Shown piece after piece: positions 7,894 through 16,519 of a DNA stretch of 64,000 nt. The position numbers and the translations under genes were made by a program. The DNA comes from an uncultured Chthonomonadaceae bacterium (GTDB lineage Bacteria; Armatimonadota; Fimbriimonadia; Fimbriimonadales; Fimbriimonadaceae): positions 1 through 64,000 of the forward strand of contig CAMLDW010000006.1 of NCBI GenBank assembly GCA_946479035.1. Reading direction: 5' to 3'. How positions within the stretch are numbered: the first letter of the stretch is position 1; each line of letters opens with the position of its first letter. The notes beneath the pieces were generated by a model. It was not told the origin of the DNA. It did not search any database and worked only from the letters and a program-made list of their open reading frames with translations.

Positions 7894-8675
7894 GAGAGCC
7901 TTGCCACCAGCGTCCCCAGCCCGTCCACGGTGACCTCGATGCGGTCGGATGCGGTGAGGAACCGCTCGAGCGGCGATGCGTCCAGCCCCGGCTTTTCAAG
8001 AGCTGGCCAGGCCAACAGCTCACCCGCGTTGACTGCCCGCAGGCGGCTCGAGAAAGACAAGAGGTCCGAGGCGGGAGCTGGAGGCTCGTTCACCCCTGCG
8101 GCGATCTCTGTCTCGTTCACTCGCACGCGGTAGCGCCAAGCGAACTCCGTCGGATCGCTGCCCAAAGTGAATTCCGCAAGATCCTCCGGGGTCGTGAGGT
8201 ACGGCCCTAGGACTCCACCGAAATCGTGCGAGGGCCCTAGGGGAAGTCCGAGCGTGCGCTCCTCCTCGGCCATATCGCTGTCGTAGAGCACAATCATGAT
8301 CAGATAGCCGAGGATGAACGACGGCGCCTCCCTCGGCTCGACCGACTCAGCGAAGTCCGCGACCGCCGCGGCGACGTGGACGTCGAAGTCCAGGGTCTGG
8401 GCCGCCGGCGGCGCGTCGACCAAGGAGTTCGGCCCCCTAAAACCTGTCGTGTTGAGAAAGCGGTACGTCAAGCCCCGCTCGCCCGACGGACGACGGAACC
8501 CTTCGAATACTCGGACCGCCGAGGGAGCGCCAAGAGGCGGCAGGAAGCTGACGGTGCCCGGCTCGTGAATGCCGATCGCTCGCTCGCCGTCGGTCTCGTA
8601 GACTCTTCCTTCGTGGTAGACCCCGGACCTGGGCTGTTCTGGGGCGTCGATCAGCACGAACCGGCAGAGCTTCAC
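7890..8675 (-). CDS. fumarylacetoacetate hydrolase (FAH) family protein
   Basis: A 261-residue protein starting at a GTG at 8675 (VKLCRFVLIDAPEQPRSGVY), the usual N-terminus of FAH-family hydrolases/decarboxylases. The frame extends further upstream to 8852, but that would run through the promoter of the divergent regulator and adds nothing family-like. The core contains DFDVHVAAAVADFAESV and FILGYLIMIVLYDSDMAEEE where family members place metal-binding acidic residues. The match is looser than for typical FAH enzymes, and I do not see the canonical ExE metal motif clearly. Substrate is unknown. It heads the operon with the M16 peptidase and sensor kinase. Confidence 0.6.
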   Translation of the reverse strand: MKLCRFVLIDAPEQPRSGVYHEGRVYETDGERAIGIHEPGTVSFLPPLGAPSAVRVFEGFRRPSGERGLTYRFLNTTGFRGPNSLVDAPPAAQTLDFDVHVAAAVADFAESVEPREAPSFILGYLIMIVLYDSDMAEEERTLGLPLGPSHDFGGVLGPYLTTPEDLAEFTLGSDPTEFAWRYRVRVNETEIAAGVNEPPAPASDLLSFSSRLRAVNAGELLAWPALEKPGLDASPLERFLTASDRIEVTVDGLGTLVARLS

Positions 8676-8730
8676 AAGGGGGGAGGTTACCTTGGGCCCC
8701 GGGGAGGCGAAAGGGCGTGCTTGAACCTGA

Positions 8731-8759
8731 TTGACAGCCCAAGGTGGATGGGGTAGCAT
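8731..8759 (+). promoter_or_regulatory. strong sigma-70-type promoter of the receiver gene
   Basis: A perfect TTGACA at 8731-8736 and TAGCAT at 8754-8759 with a 17-bp spacer, 28 bp before the ATG at 8788. A TTGAACCT motif (8721-8728) abuts the -35 box. Confidence 0.75.
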
Positions 8760-8787
8760 GGGCGCACCGTAACGGAGCACTCCCAGG

Positions 8788-9201
8788 ATGCCGCCACTTA
8801 AAATTCTTGTCTGCGACGACGAAAGGCACATCGTCCGCCTCATCCAGGTCAACCTGGAGCGACAGGGGTGGAACGTCGTAACGGCCTACGACGGCAAAGA
8901 AGGACTGGAAAAGGTGAAGGCCGAAAAGCCAGACCTGCTGGTTCTGGACGTGATGATGCCGTACATGGACGGCTTCGAGGTTCTGAAGACCATCCGCAAG
9001 GACCCTGCGACGGAAAAGCTGCCGGTAATCATGCTGACGGCCAAGGCGCAGGACAAGGACGTGTTCGAGGGGTACCACTACGGCGCGGACATGTACCTGA
9101 CCAAGCCGTTCAACCCGCGCGAGCTCGTATCCTTCGTCAAGCGTATTGCCCAGGGCGGTGCGGACGAAAGCAACACGGGCCCCAAGAAGTACGACCTTTA
9201 G
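8788..9201 (+). CDS. single-domain CheY-like response regulator
   Basis: A 137-residue receiver domain with no output domain. All phosphorylation-site residues are present: acidic pair D10-D11 (ILVCDDERHI), phospho-acceptor D54 (LLVLDVMMPYMDGFE), T84 in IMLTAKA, and K106 in YLTKPFNP. Such proteins act by binding a partner or as phosphorelay shuttles. It is divergent from the operon that ends with a HisKA_2 kinase, so that kinase is a plausible but unproven partner. It has the best promoter in the window and GGAG upstream of the ATG. The C-terminal tail (GGADESNTGPKKYDL) extends past the receiver fold and may be a docking segment. Confidence 0.93.
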   Translation: MPPLKILVCDDERHIVRLIQVNLERQGWNVVTAYDGKEGLEKVKAEKPDLLVLDVMMPYMDGFEVLKTIRKDPATEKLPVIMLTAKAQDKDVFEGYHYGADMYLTKPFNPRELVSFVKRIAQGGADESNTGPKKYDL

Positions 9202-9258
9202 ACTGAGGCACGCTCCTTGCTGGGGGAATACACTAGCCTGACCTGAGGCCGTTTACGG

Positions 9259-9630
9259 ATGGATCCCGCCCACCTATTCACAAGCCTGCTGGCATCCGCC
9301 GGCGAGAAGCACTCGGTCGTCGAGCTCGGAGTGATCATTCTGGTCCCCGCGATCCTGTCCTTTACGCTTTACCGCGTTGCGAGAGACAGGGCCCAGGCAG
9401 GTAAGTCGAGAGCGATCGCCTGGCTCTCGCTGATCCCGCTGTTGATCGGAGACTGGTTCGGGCTTACTCCATTGCGCGACGTCACGACAGAGTCTTACCG
9501 CCACTTTTATTATTTGACGGACAGATCGGTCAACTTGCACTACGCTGCGTTCATCGTGCCCGCGCTCTGCACGCTCGTTTTGCTCGGGATGCTGATCCAC
9601 CGCACGTACCGGGACCGGATGGAAAGATAG
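9259..9630 (+). CDS. small membrane protein of unknown function
   Basis: A 123-residue protein that I do not recognise. Three hydrophobic segments are visible at about residues 20-38 (ELGVIILVPAILSFTLYRVA), 52-68 (IAWLSLIPLLIGDWFGL) and 94-112 (YAAFIVPALCTLVLLGMLIH), with a short basic C-terminus. It lies 57 bp after the receiver gene on the same strand, and a TACACT box sits between them at 9229. It could be co-transcribed or independent. No motif hints at transport or enzymatic activity. Confidence 0.7.
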   Translation: MDPAHLFTSLLASAGEKHSVVELGVIILVPAILSFTLYRVARDRAQAGKSRAIAWLSLIPLLIGDWFGLTPLRDVTTESYRHFYYLTDRSVNLHYAAFIVPALCTLVLLGMLIHRTYRDRMER

Positions 9631-9703
9631 GCGGATAAGTCGCGGCCGTTTTGCCCGTCCTGCTCCTCTTTGCGCCCCTGCGGCGTTAGAATAGTGAGGA
9701 TCG

Positions 9704-10639
9704 ATGGCACACGCGAGCGCGCACAAGTTCCAGCCCGGCGCCGGAATGACGACGAACCAGTCGCCGTTCATCGAGGACGCCGTCAAGCACGGGCAGGTCT
9801 ACATCGAGCAGCCATACGGCCTCTACTCGGAGGAGAACCACGAGGCATGGCGGCGGCTCTTCGCGAGGATGCTCCCACGCTGGGAGAAGTACGCGAACGC
9901 GCACTTCATGAAGGGGATCAACAACCTGATGCTCAGTCCGGACGCCGTGCCGCGCCTGGCCGACGTAAACAAGCAACTCACCGCGCTGACCGGCTTCAAG
10001 GCCAAGGCCGTGAGCGGGTACGTGCCGGCGTTCCTCTTCTTCGATTGCCTGAGGCAGCGCGACTTTCCGACGACGATCACGATCCGGCACAAGGACAAGC
10101 TCGACTATCTGCCCGAGCCGGACATCTTCCACGACATCGCGGGCCACGTGCCGATGCACACCGACAGAGCTTTCGCGGACACGCTTGTGCGCTTTGGCGA
10201 CGCTGCGCACACGGCGGCCGAGATCTGCAACGCGATCAGTGACCCCGAGGAAAAGGTCCACCGCCTGAGCAGCATCATCAAAGCGATGGCGCGGTTCTTC
10301 TGGTTCACGATCGAGTTCGGACTGATGCAGGAGAAGGGAAGCGGGCTCAAGGTCTATGGAAGCGGAATACTGTCTTCCTTTGGCGAGATCGAGTATGCGA
10401 TCGAGAGCGCGAGCGCGCAGCGCTATCCGGCACAGCTCGAGTGGATGGTGAACCAGTACTTTGAGATCGACCACTACCAGCCGCTCTACTTCGTGGTCGA
10501 CTCTTTCGATCACCTGTTCTCGATGACAGACGACCTGATTAAGTGGATGAAGGAAGGCAAGCTCAACAACGTCGCTCCAGGCGAGCCGCACGTGAGCGAA
10601 GCGGACCTGAAGTCGTTCATGGAAGCCGGCGCAAAGTGA
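9704..10639 (+). CDS. phhA: phenylalanine 4-monooxygenase (aromatic amino acid hydroxylase)
   Basis: Non-haem iron, pterin-dependent enzyme that hydroxylates phenylalanine to tyrosine. Its 311 residues contain the signature PDIFHDIAGHVPMHTD, with iron ligands H143 and H148 and a later glutamate in the FWFTIEFGLMQE segment. GSGILSSFGEIEYAI follows as in bacterial PhhA. It lacks the regulatory ACT domain of animal enzymes. In bacteria it can start phenylalanine catabolism or provide tyrosine. No pterin-recycling (phhB) gene is adjacent. TAGAAT occurs 17 nt before the ATG. Family assignment is secure. Confidence 0.95.
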   Translation: MAHASAHKFQPGAGMTTNQSPFIEDAVKHGQVYIEQPYGLYSEENHEAWRRLFARMLPRWEKYANAHFMKGINNLMLSPDAVPRLADVNKQLTALTGFKAKAVSGYVPAFLFFDCLRQRDFPTTITIRHKDKLDYLPEPDIFHDIAGHVPMHTDRAFADTLVRFGDAAHTAAEICNAISDPEEKVHRLSSIIKAMARFFWFTIEFGLMQEKGSGLKVYGSGILSSFGEIEYAIESASAQRYPAQLEWMVNQYFEIDHYQPLYFVVDSFDHLFSMTDDLIKWMKEGKLNNVAPGEPHVSEADLKSFMEAGAK

Positions 10640-10721
10640 GCAACCCCCTGTTCTTACCGTTGTAAAGGGGTAGACACGCCGATTGCGATCCAGCGCCCGT
10701 CCTTACCCAAGAGAGGACGCC

Positions 10722-11339
10722 ATGCAGGCCAAAGAGATCGCCGGAAAGCCGTTCGACTGGCTCGCGACCGCCTATGACAGGCTGGTCGCCTGGTATGAGT
10801 CGCGCTCGCTCCTTTTCCACTGGGTCGCTTTCCTGGGCGTTCTGGCGCTTGGCGTGTTCGAGCTCTGCATGGTCTACGTCGAGCCCCCGTGGCTCGTCGA
10901 CGCGTTCACCTACCCTGCAGCGCTGGAGGACTACCGGATCTACACGCCCCTCTATTGGCTCCTGGGGCTTCTCAGTTGCCTCATCGCTGTGCTCGTCATG
11001 CGCTACAGCAAGGTGCTTTTCGTCAAGCAGTACCTCGACCCTCGCGCCTGGCGTGCGGCGGAGCTTGAGAGCCGCTGGCAGTTGGTCATAGTGCTCGTGA
11101 CGGCCATCGCGCTGGTCATCGAGACCTATGGCATCGCGACTGGGCGGTTCACGATATCAGCCGCGTCGCGGAACTTCGCCAACGCGTGGCACCCGGCGTA
11201 CTGGCTCGGCGGAGTGCTGACTGGGGTGCTGGCCGGGTTGATGATCGACCTGAAGTCGCTGCCGGAGCTGATCCGGCTCTGCGCAATTACCTGGGTCGCA
11301 GTGCTCTCGCACATTTTCTGGTGGATTACGCCTCAATGA
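10722..11339 (+). CDS. multi-spanning membrane protein of unknown function
   Basis: A 205-residue protein with about five hydrophobic segments (near residues 32-52, 76-98, 123-142, 160-180 and 185-203). It starts at the ATG at 10722 (MQAKEIAGKPFDWLATAYDR); the frame continues upstream to 10683, but that part is not hydrophobic or conserved-looking and lacks a ribosome-binding site. GAGAGGACG just before the ATG at 10722 can act as one. I do not recognise the family. There is no obvious functional link to phenylalanine hydroxylase upstream. Confidence 0.65.
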   Translation: MQAKEIAGKPFDWLATAYDRLVAWYESRSLLFHWVAFLGVLALGVFELCMVYVEPPWLVDAFTYPAALEDYRIYTPLYWLLGLLSCLIAVLVMRYSKVLFVKQYLDPRAWRAAELESRWQLVIVLVTAIALVIETYGIATGRFTISAASRNFANAWHPAYWLGGVLTGVLAGLMIDLKSLPELIRLCAITWVAVLSHIFWWITPQ

Positions 11340-11527
11340 CCCGCCAGAGTTGCCGGGTTGTGACTAGCGGATTGCATTGGCGCAGCTGTTGAGTCCTACT
11401 GGCACAAGTCGGCCTGACGTACGGACGGGAAACGAACACGGTGCTACTGCGATTTCGCGGTGGCGCCGTTTCGCGTTTGGCCCGCGCGGCTTTGGGACGT
11501 GCCGCGCCGTCCAATCCAAGGTAGGGA

Positions 11528-11533
11528 TACAAT
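11528..11533 (+). promoter_or_regulatory. -10 box placed for a leaderless E2 transcript
   Basis: TACAAT begins 12 nt before the ATG at 11540, with no Shine-Dalgarno sequence between. No good -35 hexamer is visible at 17 bp (CGCCGT). Confidence 0.45.
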
Positions 11534-11539
11534 AAAACG

Positions 11540-12829
11540 ATGGCCGTTGACATCCTCTTCCCCGAGCTTGGGGAGTCCGTCCACGAAGGTCAGGTCAGCC
11601 GCTGGCTGAAGAGCGTGGGCGACTTCGTCAAGCTGGACGAGCCGGTCGTGGAGATCATGACCGACAAGGTCAACACCGAGCTGCCCGCCCCCGTTTCGGG
11701 CTATCTCGTCGAGATCACTGTGCCGGAGGGCGGCGACGTCGAGGTGTTCCACCGGATGGGGATCATAGAGGAGGACGAGACCAAGGCGATGGCGCTGCTC
11801 AAGAACGGCAAGCCCGCCGGCGGGCCGGAGAAGAAGGCGGCCGCTCCCGCAAAGTCGGAGGAGAAGACCGCCGTCACAGCGGGAGAAAAGCAGGCGCTTG
11901 TGCAGCCGGCGAGCAACGGAGGAAGGCGGTGGTACACGCCGGTCGTCCGTGCGATCGCCCGCGACAACAACGTCAGCGAGGGCGAGCTGGAGTCGATCTC
12001 CGGTTCCGGCCAGGGCGGGCGGGTCAATCGCAAGGACATCGAGGGGTACTTGAAGACGCGGCTCTCTGGGAAGGCGAGCGTCCCGGCTAGCCGTCCTGCG
12101 GCGTCGGTCAAGCCTGCGGTCGCTGGGCCCGACCAGGAGGTTCAAAAGCTGACCGGGCTTCGGAAGGCGATCGCCGACCACATGGTGCGCTCTTCACAGA
12201 TACCCGCAGTCAGCACACTGATCGAAATCGACGTTTCCACGCTCGTCAAGTTCCGCGGCGACAACAAGGACTCGTTCGAAAAGCAGAACGGCGTCAAGCT
12301 CACCTATACGCCGTTCTTCATCAAGGCGATTTCCGAGTGCCTGCTGCAGTTCCCCAGCCTCAACTCTTCCGTCGCCGATTCTGGCGAGGTCGTGGTCAAT
12401 CGCGTCGTCCACATGGGCGTTGCAGTGTCGCTCGGCGAGGACGGCTCAGGTGGGCTGATCGTGCCTGTGATCCGCGACTGCCACAAGAAGTCGCTTGTCG
12501 AGCTCTCGCACGAGCTAGCGACCATCGCAAAGAAGGCGCGAAGCAGCTCGCTCGAACCGGGCGACGTGCAGGGCGGGACGTTCACGCTGACCAATCCGGG
12601 CTCGTACGGCGCCACGCTCGGCACGCCGATGATCAACGCGCCCCAGGGCGGGATCGTCGGTACTTACGGGATCATCAAGCGGCCGGTCGTCATCGAAGAC
12701 ATGATCGGCGTGCGCTCGATGATGAACGTCGTGCTCACGTATGACCACCGCATCGTGGACGGGATGGCCGCCGGGATGTTCCTACAGTCGCTGAAGAAGA
12801 AGCTCGAGTCTTTCGACTTCTACAAGTAG
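11540..12829 (+). CDS. 2-oxo acid dehydrogenase complex E2 (dihydrolipoamide acyltransferase)
   Basis: The acyltransferase core of a pyruvate, 2-oxoglutarate or branched-chain 2-oxo acid dehydrogenase complex. In order along 429 residues: one lipoyl domain with the lipoylated lysine at K43 (EIMTDKVNTEL), an Ala/Pro/Lys-rich linker, a peripheral-subunit-binding domain (about 130-165, TPVVRAIARDNNVSEGELES), a second linker, and the catalytic domain ending in YDHRIVDGMAAG with active-site H403. A single lipoyl domain and this C-terminus fit branched-chain or pyruvate E2s. E1 and E3 genes are not adjacent, so the substrate cannot be fixed. It converges on ilvC with 7 bp between stops. Confidence 0.92.
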   Translation: MAVDILFPELGESVHEGQVSRWLKSVGDFVKLDEPVVEIMTDKVNTELPAPVSGYLVEITVPEGGDVEVFHRMGIIEEDETKAMALLKNGKPAGGPEKKAAAPAKSEEKTAVTAGEKQALVQPASNGGRRWYTPVVRAIARDNNVSEGELESISGSGQGGRVNRKDIEGYLKTRLSGKASVPASRPAASVKPAVAGPDQEVQKLTGLRKAIADHMVRSSQIPAVSTLIEIDVSTLVKFRGDNKDSFEKQNGVKLTYTPFFIKAISECLLQFPSLNSSVADSGEVVVNRVVHMGVAVSLGEDGSGGLIVPVIRDCHKKSLVELSHELATIAKKARSSSLEPGDVQGGTFTLTNPGSYGATLGTPMINAPQGGIVGTYGIIKRPVVIEDMIGVRSMMNVVLTYDHRIVDGMAAGMFLQSLKKKLESFDFYK

Positions 12830-12836
12830 TCGTCCT

Positions 12837-13829
12837 CTAGCCTTCCTTCGGCAGCACGAGGGGCCGCAGGCGCTTTCCGACCTCTTCGATCGGGTGCTTC
12901 GCCTCCTCGTCGCGCATGCTTGCAAGCTCTTTCTTGCCGCTGTGCGCCTGTTCGACCCACTCTCCCGCGAACTTGCCAGACCTGATCTCTCCCAGCACCT
13001 CGCGCATGCGCGCTTTCACACCTTCATCGACCAATCGGCGTCCGGTTCGAAAGCCGCCCCACTCCGCCGTGTCGCTGATCGCCTCGCGCATCCCGGTCAG
13101 TCCTCGCTCGTAGATTAGGTCCATGATGAGCTTCGCCTCGTGCAGACATTCGAGATACGCGGACTCAGGAGAGTAACCGGCTTCTACCAAGACCTCGAAC
13201 GCCGCCTTGATGAGCTCTGGGATGCCGCCGCACAGCACAGCCTGCTCGCCGAACAGGTCCGTCTCGCACTCTTCGGCGAAGGTCGTCTCGATCACGACCG
13301 ACCGCGCACACCCCAGGCCCCACGCATAGCTCAGCGCCATTTCGAGCGTGCTCCCGGTCGCGTCTTGGTAAACCGCGACGAGCCCCGCCAGCGACCTGCC
13401 CGCCAGGTACTCCCGCCGCAGCGACGCTCCGGAGCCCTTCGGCGCCGCAAGGCACACGTCGACGCCCGCGGGCGGTTTGATGAGCCCGAAGTGGAACGCG
13501 AACCCGTGGCAGACCATCAGGGTCTTGCCGGGCCGCACGGCGCTCGCGATTTCCGCCCCATAGACATCGGCCATGGCCTCGTCAGGCAAGGACATCATCA
13601 GCACGTCTGCCCCCTCGGCGGCCTCTCGCAACGGGGTTGGGGAAAACCCCAGTTCGACCGCCCGCGCCCACCCGCGCCCGCCCTCCCTGGCCCCCACCGC
13701 GACCCTCACGCCCTGGTCCCGTAGGTTCAGCGCGTGAGCGTGCCCCTGGTTCCCAAAGCCCAAGACCGCCACCTGCCTGTTGAGTATAGGTTCGGGCCTG
13801 ATAGTTGGACTGAAATGAAGCTGAGCCAT
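12837..13829 (-). CDS. ilvC: ketol-acid reductoisomerase
   Basis: NAD(P)H- and magnesium-dependent enzyme of valine, leucine and isoleucine synthesis. Its 330 residues match short class I KARI. The Rossmann motif VLGFGNQGHAHALNLRDQGV is near residue 23. Catalytic-region blocks follow: VCHGFAFHFGLI (conserved His), APKGSGASLRREY (conserved Lys), and the metal-binding ETDLFGEQAVLCGG. The sequence is somewhat divergent at the extreme N-terminus, where the usual YYD segment is replaced by MAQLHFSPTIRPEP. Other ilv genes are absent nearby. It is transcribed alone, convergent with the E2 gene. Confidence 0.95.
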   Translation of the reverse strand: MAQLHFSPTIRPEPILNRQVAVLGFGNQGHAHALNLRDQGVRVAVGAREGGRGWARAVELGFSPTPLREAAEGADVLMMSLPDEAMADVYGAEIASAVRPGKTLMVCHGFAFHFGLIKPPAGVDVCLAAPKGSGASLRREYLAGRSLAGLVAVYQDATGSTLEMALSYAWGLGCARSVVIETTFAEECETDLFGEQAVLCGGIPELIKAAFEVLVEAGYSPESAYLECLHEAKLIMDLIYERGLTGMREAISDTAEWGGFRTGRRLVDEGVKARMREVLGEIRSGKFAGEWVEQAHSGKKELASMRDEEAKHPIEEVGKRLRPLVLPKEG

Positions 13830-13948
13830 GCGGTTTCAGGCTCATCATGGCACCCGGGCCGGGTGGCCTAGTACCCCTCCAGGTCAAACTCCTAGACCTC
13901 TCAAAACCCCTCCAAAACGGCCGTGGCCTTCGGCTACACTGCCTTGCC

Positions 13949-14668
13949 ATGAGGACCCTTTTGCGAGAAAACCGCACCTTCGGGGCCCTCACCGCCCCCT
14001 TCAAGCTCAGGGAGGTTCGGGGCGCCCGCAGGGTCATCGTCCACGTCAACCACGAGGGCGTCGTCGTGACCAAGCCGCGTTGGACGTCCCGCGCCAGCGT
14101 CGAGGAGTTTCTGCGCGACTGCAACGGCTGGATCTTGCACGAGCTGACCAAGCGCGAGGAGAAGCTCGCGGCGACGCTTTGCGACCGCGTGCTGTTCTAT
14201 GGCGTCGAGCACGAGATCAGGCGCGCGTCGGTCTCGCCGGTCCGCTTTTCTGAAGGCGTGTTCTGGGCGCCAGGTGAGAGCCCCCAGGCGCGATTGAAGT
14301 ACGTGCACGACTGGATGCGCCTGCGTGCCAAGCAGGCGCTGCGCGCGGCGGTTCTCAAGTGGTCGCCCGAGCTGGGCGTGACGCACAAGCGGATCACGGT
14401 CCGCGACCAGGTCTCGCGCTGGGGCTCTTGCTCAGAGGACGGCGCGCTCTCCTTCAACTGGCGGTTGGTGATGGCGCCGCCCGAAGTGCTCGAGTACATC
14501 GTCGTTCACGAGCTCGCGCACATCCGAGAGTTCGACCACTCGCGCAAGTTCTGGAAGGTCGTCAGTACGCACTGCCCTGACTATGTGCGACATGAAAAGT
14601 GGCTCGACGACCACAACGACCGGATCATGATGGCCGGGCGCGAGGCGGCGGTCCCGCGCTCCAACTGA
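13949..14668 (+). CDS. YgjP-like (DUF45) metallopeptidase-family protein
   Basis: A 239-residue protein starting at the ATG at 13949 (MRTLLRENRTFGALTAPFKL). An earlier in-frame start at 13847 would add unrelated sequence. The diagnostic blocks of the YgjP/DUF45 family are present: RDQVSRWGSCSEDGALSFNW followed by YIVVHELAHIREFDHSRKFW, with zinc-binding HELAH. Members are predicted zinc-dependent hydrolases, and the physiological substrate is unknown. A TACACT box begins 14 nt before the ATG. It converges on the TPR gene with 7 bp between stops. Confidence 0.88.
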   Translation: MRTLLRENRTFGALTAPFKLREVRGARRVIVHVNHEGVVVTKPRWTSRASVEEFLRDCNGWILHELTKREEKLAATLCDRVLFYGVEHEIRRASVSPVRFSEGVFWAPGESPQARLKYVHDWMRLRAKQALRAAVLKWSPELGVTHKRITVRDQVSRWGSCSEDGALSFNWRLVMAPPEVLEYIVVHELAHIREFDHSRKFWKVVSTHCPDYVRHEKWLDDHNDRIMMAGREAAVPRSN

Positions 14669-14675
14669 GGGGCAC

Positions 14676-15563
14676 TTAGGTCGCGAGAGTCTTCAAACGA
14701 GCAACGCGTGCGGGCTCGTTTGCGGAAAGAGAATGGTCGTTGCTGAGCGCGGCGTGGGCGGCTCGGAAGTAAGCCCTCGATTCTTCGGCGCGGCCGAGCG
14801 CGAGCAGGCACTCCGCGATCTCTTCCGCAAGGTATCCGTCGAACGACCCGCGCGCGATCGCCTCGTCGAGCGGGTCGAAAGCGGGGAAGTACGACTCCTT
14901 GATCGCCGTCTGCTCTCGGAGCGCCTCTTCGGTACGCCCAAGCGAGCGCTTGCAGCGCGCGACGGCCCACTTCGCGATACGCAGCTCCGGCTCCTTCCCA
15001 GCCTCTTCTCGGTACGCGAGGCCCTTCTCGAAGTATCCGAGCGCGGATTCAAATCCGCCCCTCTCATGGTAGGTCCACGCCAGGTTGTTGGAGAGCGCGC
15101 CAATCCACGACTTCGCCTTTTCCTGCTTGCTTTGCTCTAGGATGCGCAGGCCGAGCAAGTTCCACTCGATCGCTTTCTCCTGGTCTTCGACGATCCCGAG
15201 CATGTGTGCCGCGTCTACCGTCAAATAGTCGTCGCCGACCCGCTTTGCAGCATCAAAGGCGTGATAGAACACCTCGCGCGCCTTTTCGCGCGATCCGCCG
15301 GAGTTCCACGTGCGGCCCCGCTCGAGCAAGTAGCACACTTCCACGCGCGGCGCGACGCGCGGCAGCGATTCTGAAACCAGGTCAAGGGTCCCGTGCGCCT
15401 CGTCGAACATCTTGCGGAGCCCCATCGACCGCGCGATCTGCGTCAGGGCCTCGGCGCGCAGCGACTCGTCGTCGCACTCGTGCAAGAACGCGCGGAACCG
15501 CCCTTCGGTCGCCGCCGGGTCGCCGAAGTCCCACAGATCGTCTATCGCCGGCAGCGTGTTCAT
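14676..15563 (-). CDS. TPR-repeat protein
   Basis: A 295-residue, wholly helical-looking protein with TPR-type units, for example AKSWIGALSNNLAWTYHERG followed by FESALGYFEKGLAYREEAGK, then ELRIAKWAVARCKRSLGRTE with EALREQTAIKE. No signal peptide or catalytic motif is seen, so it is likely a cytoplasmic protein-interaction scaffold. The ATG at 15563 is preceded by TAGACT exactly 12 nt upstream and has no ribosome-binding site, consistent with a leaderless transcript. Its partner is unknown. Confidence 0.8.
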   Translation of the reverse strand: MNTLPAIDDLWDFGDPAATEGRFRAFLHECDDESLRAEALTQIARSMGLRKMFDEAHGTLDLVSESLPRVAPRVEVCYLLERGRTWNSGGSREKAREVFYHAFDAAKRVGDDYLTVDAAHMLGIVEDQEKAIEWNLLGLRILEQSKQEKAKSWIGALSNNLAWTYHERGGFESALGYFEKGLAYREEAGKEPELRIAKWAVARCKRSLGRTEEALREQTAIKESYFPAFDPLDEAIARGSFDGYLAEEIAECLLALGRAEESRAYFRAAHAALSNDHSLSANEPARVARLKTLAT

Positions 15564-15569
15564 GCTGTG

Positions 15570-15575
15570 AGTCTA
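15570..15575 (-). promoter_or_regulatory. -10 box for the TPR gene
   Basis: TAGACT on the minus strand, first base 12 nt before the ATG at 15563. No recognisable -35. Confidence 0.4.
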
Positions 15576-15620
15576 CTGAAGCGCGCGAGGCCCGCTCGGG
15601 AACAAGTCGCGCTGCGAGGT

Positions 15621-16469
15621 CTACTTGGTCAAGCGCCCGTAGAGCGTCGAGCGTCGCGAGCCCATCACGTCCAGCTCATACTCGCCCGGCCGGATCACCG
15701 TCCTCTTTTCGCGCGACAGGTTCAAATCTAGGTCCGCAACGATCACCGCGTCCGAATCGCCTGCATTGGCCATCTCGCGGCCGAACACGTCGTAGATCGC
15801 GCTCTGCCCGATGAACTTCACGCCATTCTCGGTGCCGACCCGGTCGCACGTCGCAACGAACACGCGGTTTTCGAGAGCGCGCGTGGGCGCAACATGCGCC
15901 GGGGTCAGCTCGGCGCCGACTGGCCAGTTCGTTGGGAGCACGATCAAGTCTGCGCCATCGAGAGCAAGGCTGCGCGCCGCCTCCGGCACGCGGAGGTCGT
16001 AGCAGACGAGCAAGCCGATGCGGCCGATCTCGGTCTCGAAGACGGGCAGATCCCAGCCGGGAACGACGAACCGGTCGACACCCAAGAAAGGCAGGTGCGT
16101 CTTGAAGTAGCGCCACACAGTGCCGTCCGGCGTGAAGAGCAGCGCGGCGTTCTGAACGTCCGTCCCGTCCGTGGTGATCGCGCCGACCACGGCGTGGATG
16201 CCGATCTCCTGGCACGCCAGATGCAGAGTCGAAATCGCGCCGAGCTGGTTGATGACGCGCAGGTGCCGGTCGTTCTCCAGCGGGAGCGCGATCCGCTTTG
16301 CGTCCTCGAATGAATCGACGACGTAGCCGGTCAAGAACGCCTCCGGAAAGACCGCGAGGTCGACGCCTTGGTCCTTGAGTGCACGCAGGTGCGCGATCGC
16401 AGTCTCTGCGTTCGCAGCCGGGTCTCCGAACGCCACGTCGCACTGCACGCACGCGACCTTGATCGTCAT
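15621..16469 (-). CDS. carbon-nitrogen hydrolase (nitrilase superfamily)
   Basis: A 282-residue nitrilase-fold amidase. The catalytic triad is visible: E43 in LAVFPEAFLTGY, K123 in YFKTHLPFLG and C156 in IGLLVCYDLRVPE. Members hydrolyse amides such as omega-amides, N-carbamoyl amines or nitriles, and the substrate is not readable from this sequence. The usual ALENRVFVATCDRVGTENG block and closing DLDLNLSREKR are present. It starts at the ATG at 16469 with TAGAAT exactly 12 nt upstream. Its neighbours (TPR gene, trpA) do not suggest a pathway. Confidence 0.9.
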   Translation of the reverse strand: MTIKVACVQCDVAFGDPAANAETAIAHLRALKDQGVDLAVFPEAFLTGYVVDSFEDAKRIALPLENDRHLRVINQLGAISTLHLACQEIGIHAVVGAITTDGTDVQNAALLFTPDGTVWRYFKTHLPFLGVDRFVVPGWDLPVFETEIGRIGLLVCYDLRVPEAARSLALDGADLIVLPTNWPVGAELTPAHVAPTRALENRVFVATCDRVGTENGVKFIGQSAIYDVFGREMANAGDSDAVIVADLDLNLSREKRTVIRPGEYELDVMGSRRSTLYGRLTK

Positions 16470-16475
16470 ACCGCC

Positions 16476-16481
16476 ATTCTA
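16476..16481 (-). promoter_or_regulatory. -10 box for the C-N hydrolase gene
   Basis: TAGAAT on the minus strand, first base 12 nt before the ATG at 16469. The -35 region is not consensus. Confidence 0.45.
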
Positions 16482-16519
16482 TCAGCGAGCGGTCCGAGCA
16501 AGTGGACAAGCGGCTGCAA

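Noticed and set aside
7890..8852. Longer version of the FAH-family gene starting at 8852
   Set aside because: It would overlap the perfect promoter and the start of the divergent receiver gene. The extra residues show no similarity to the family.
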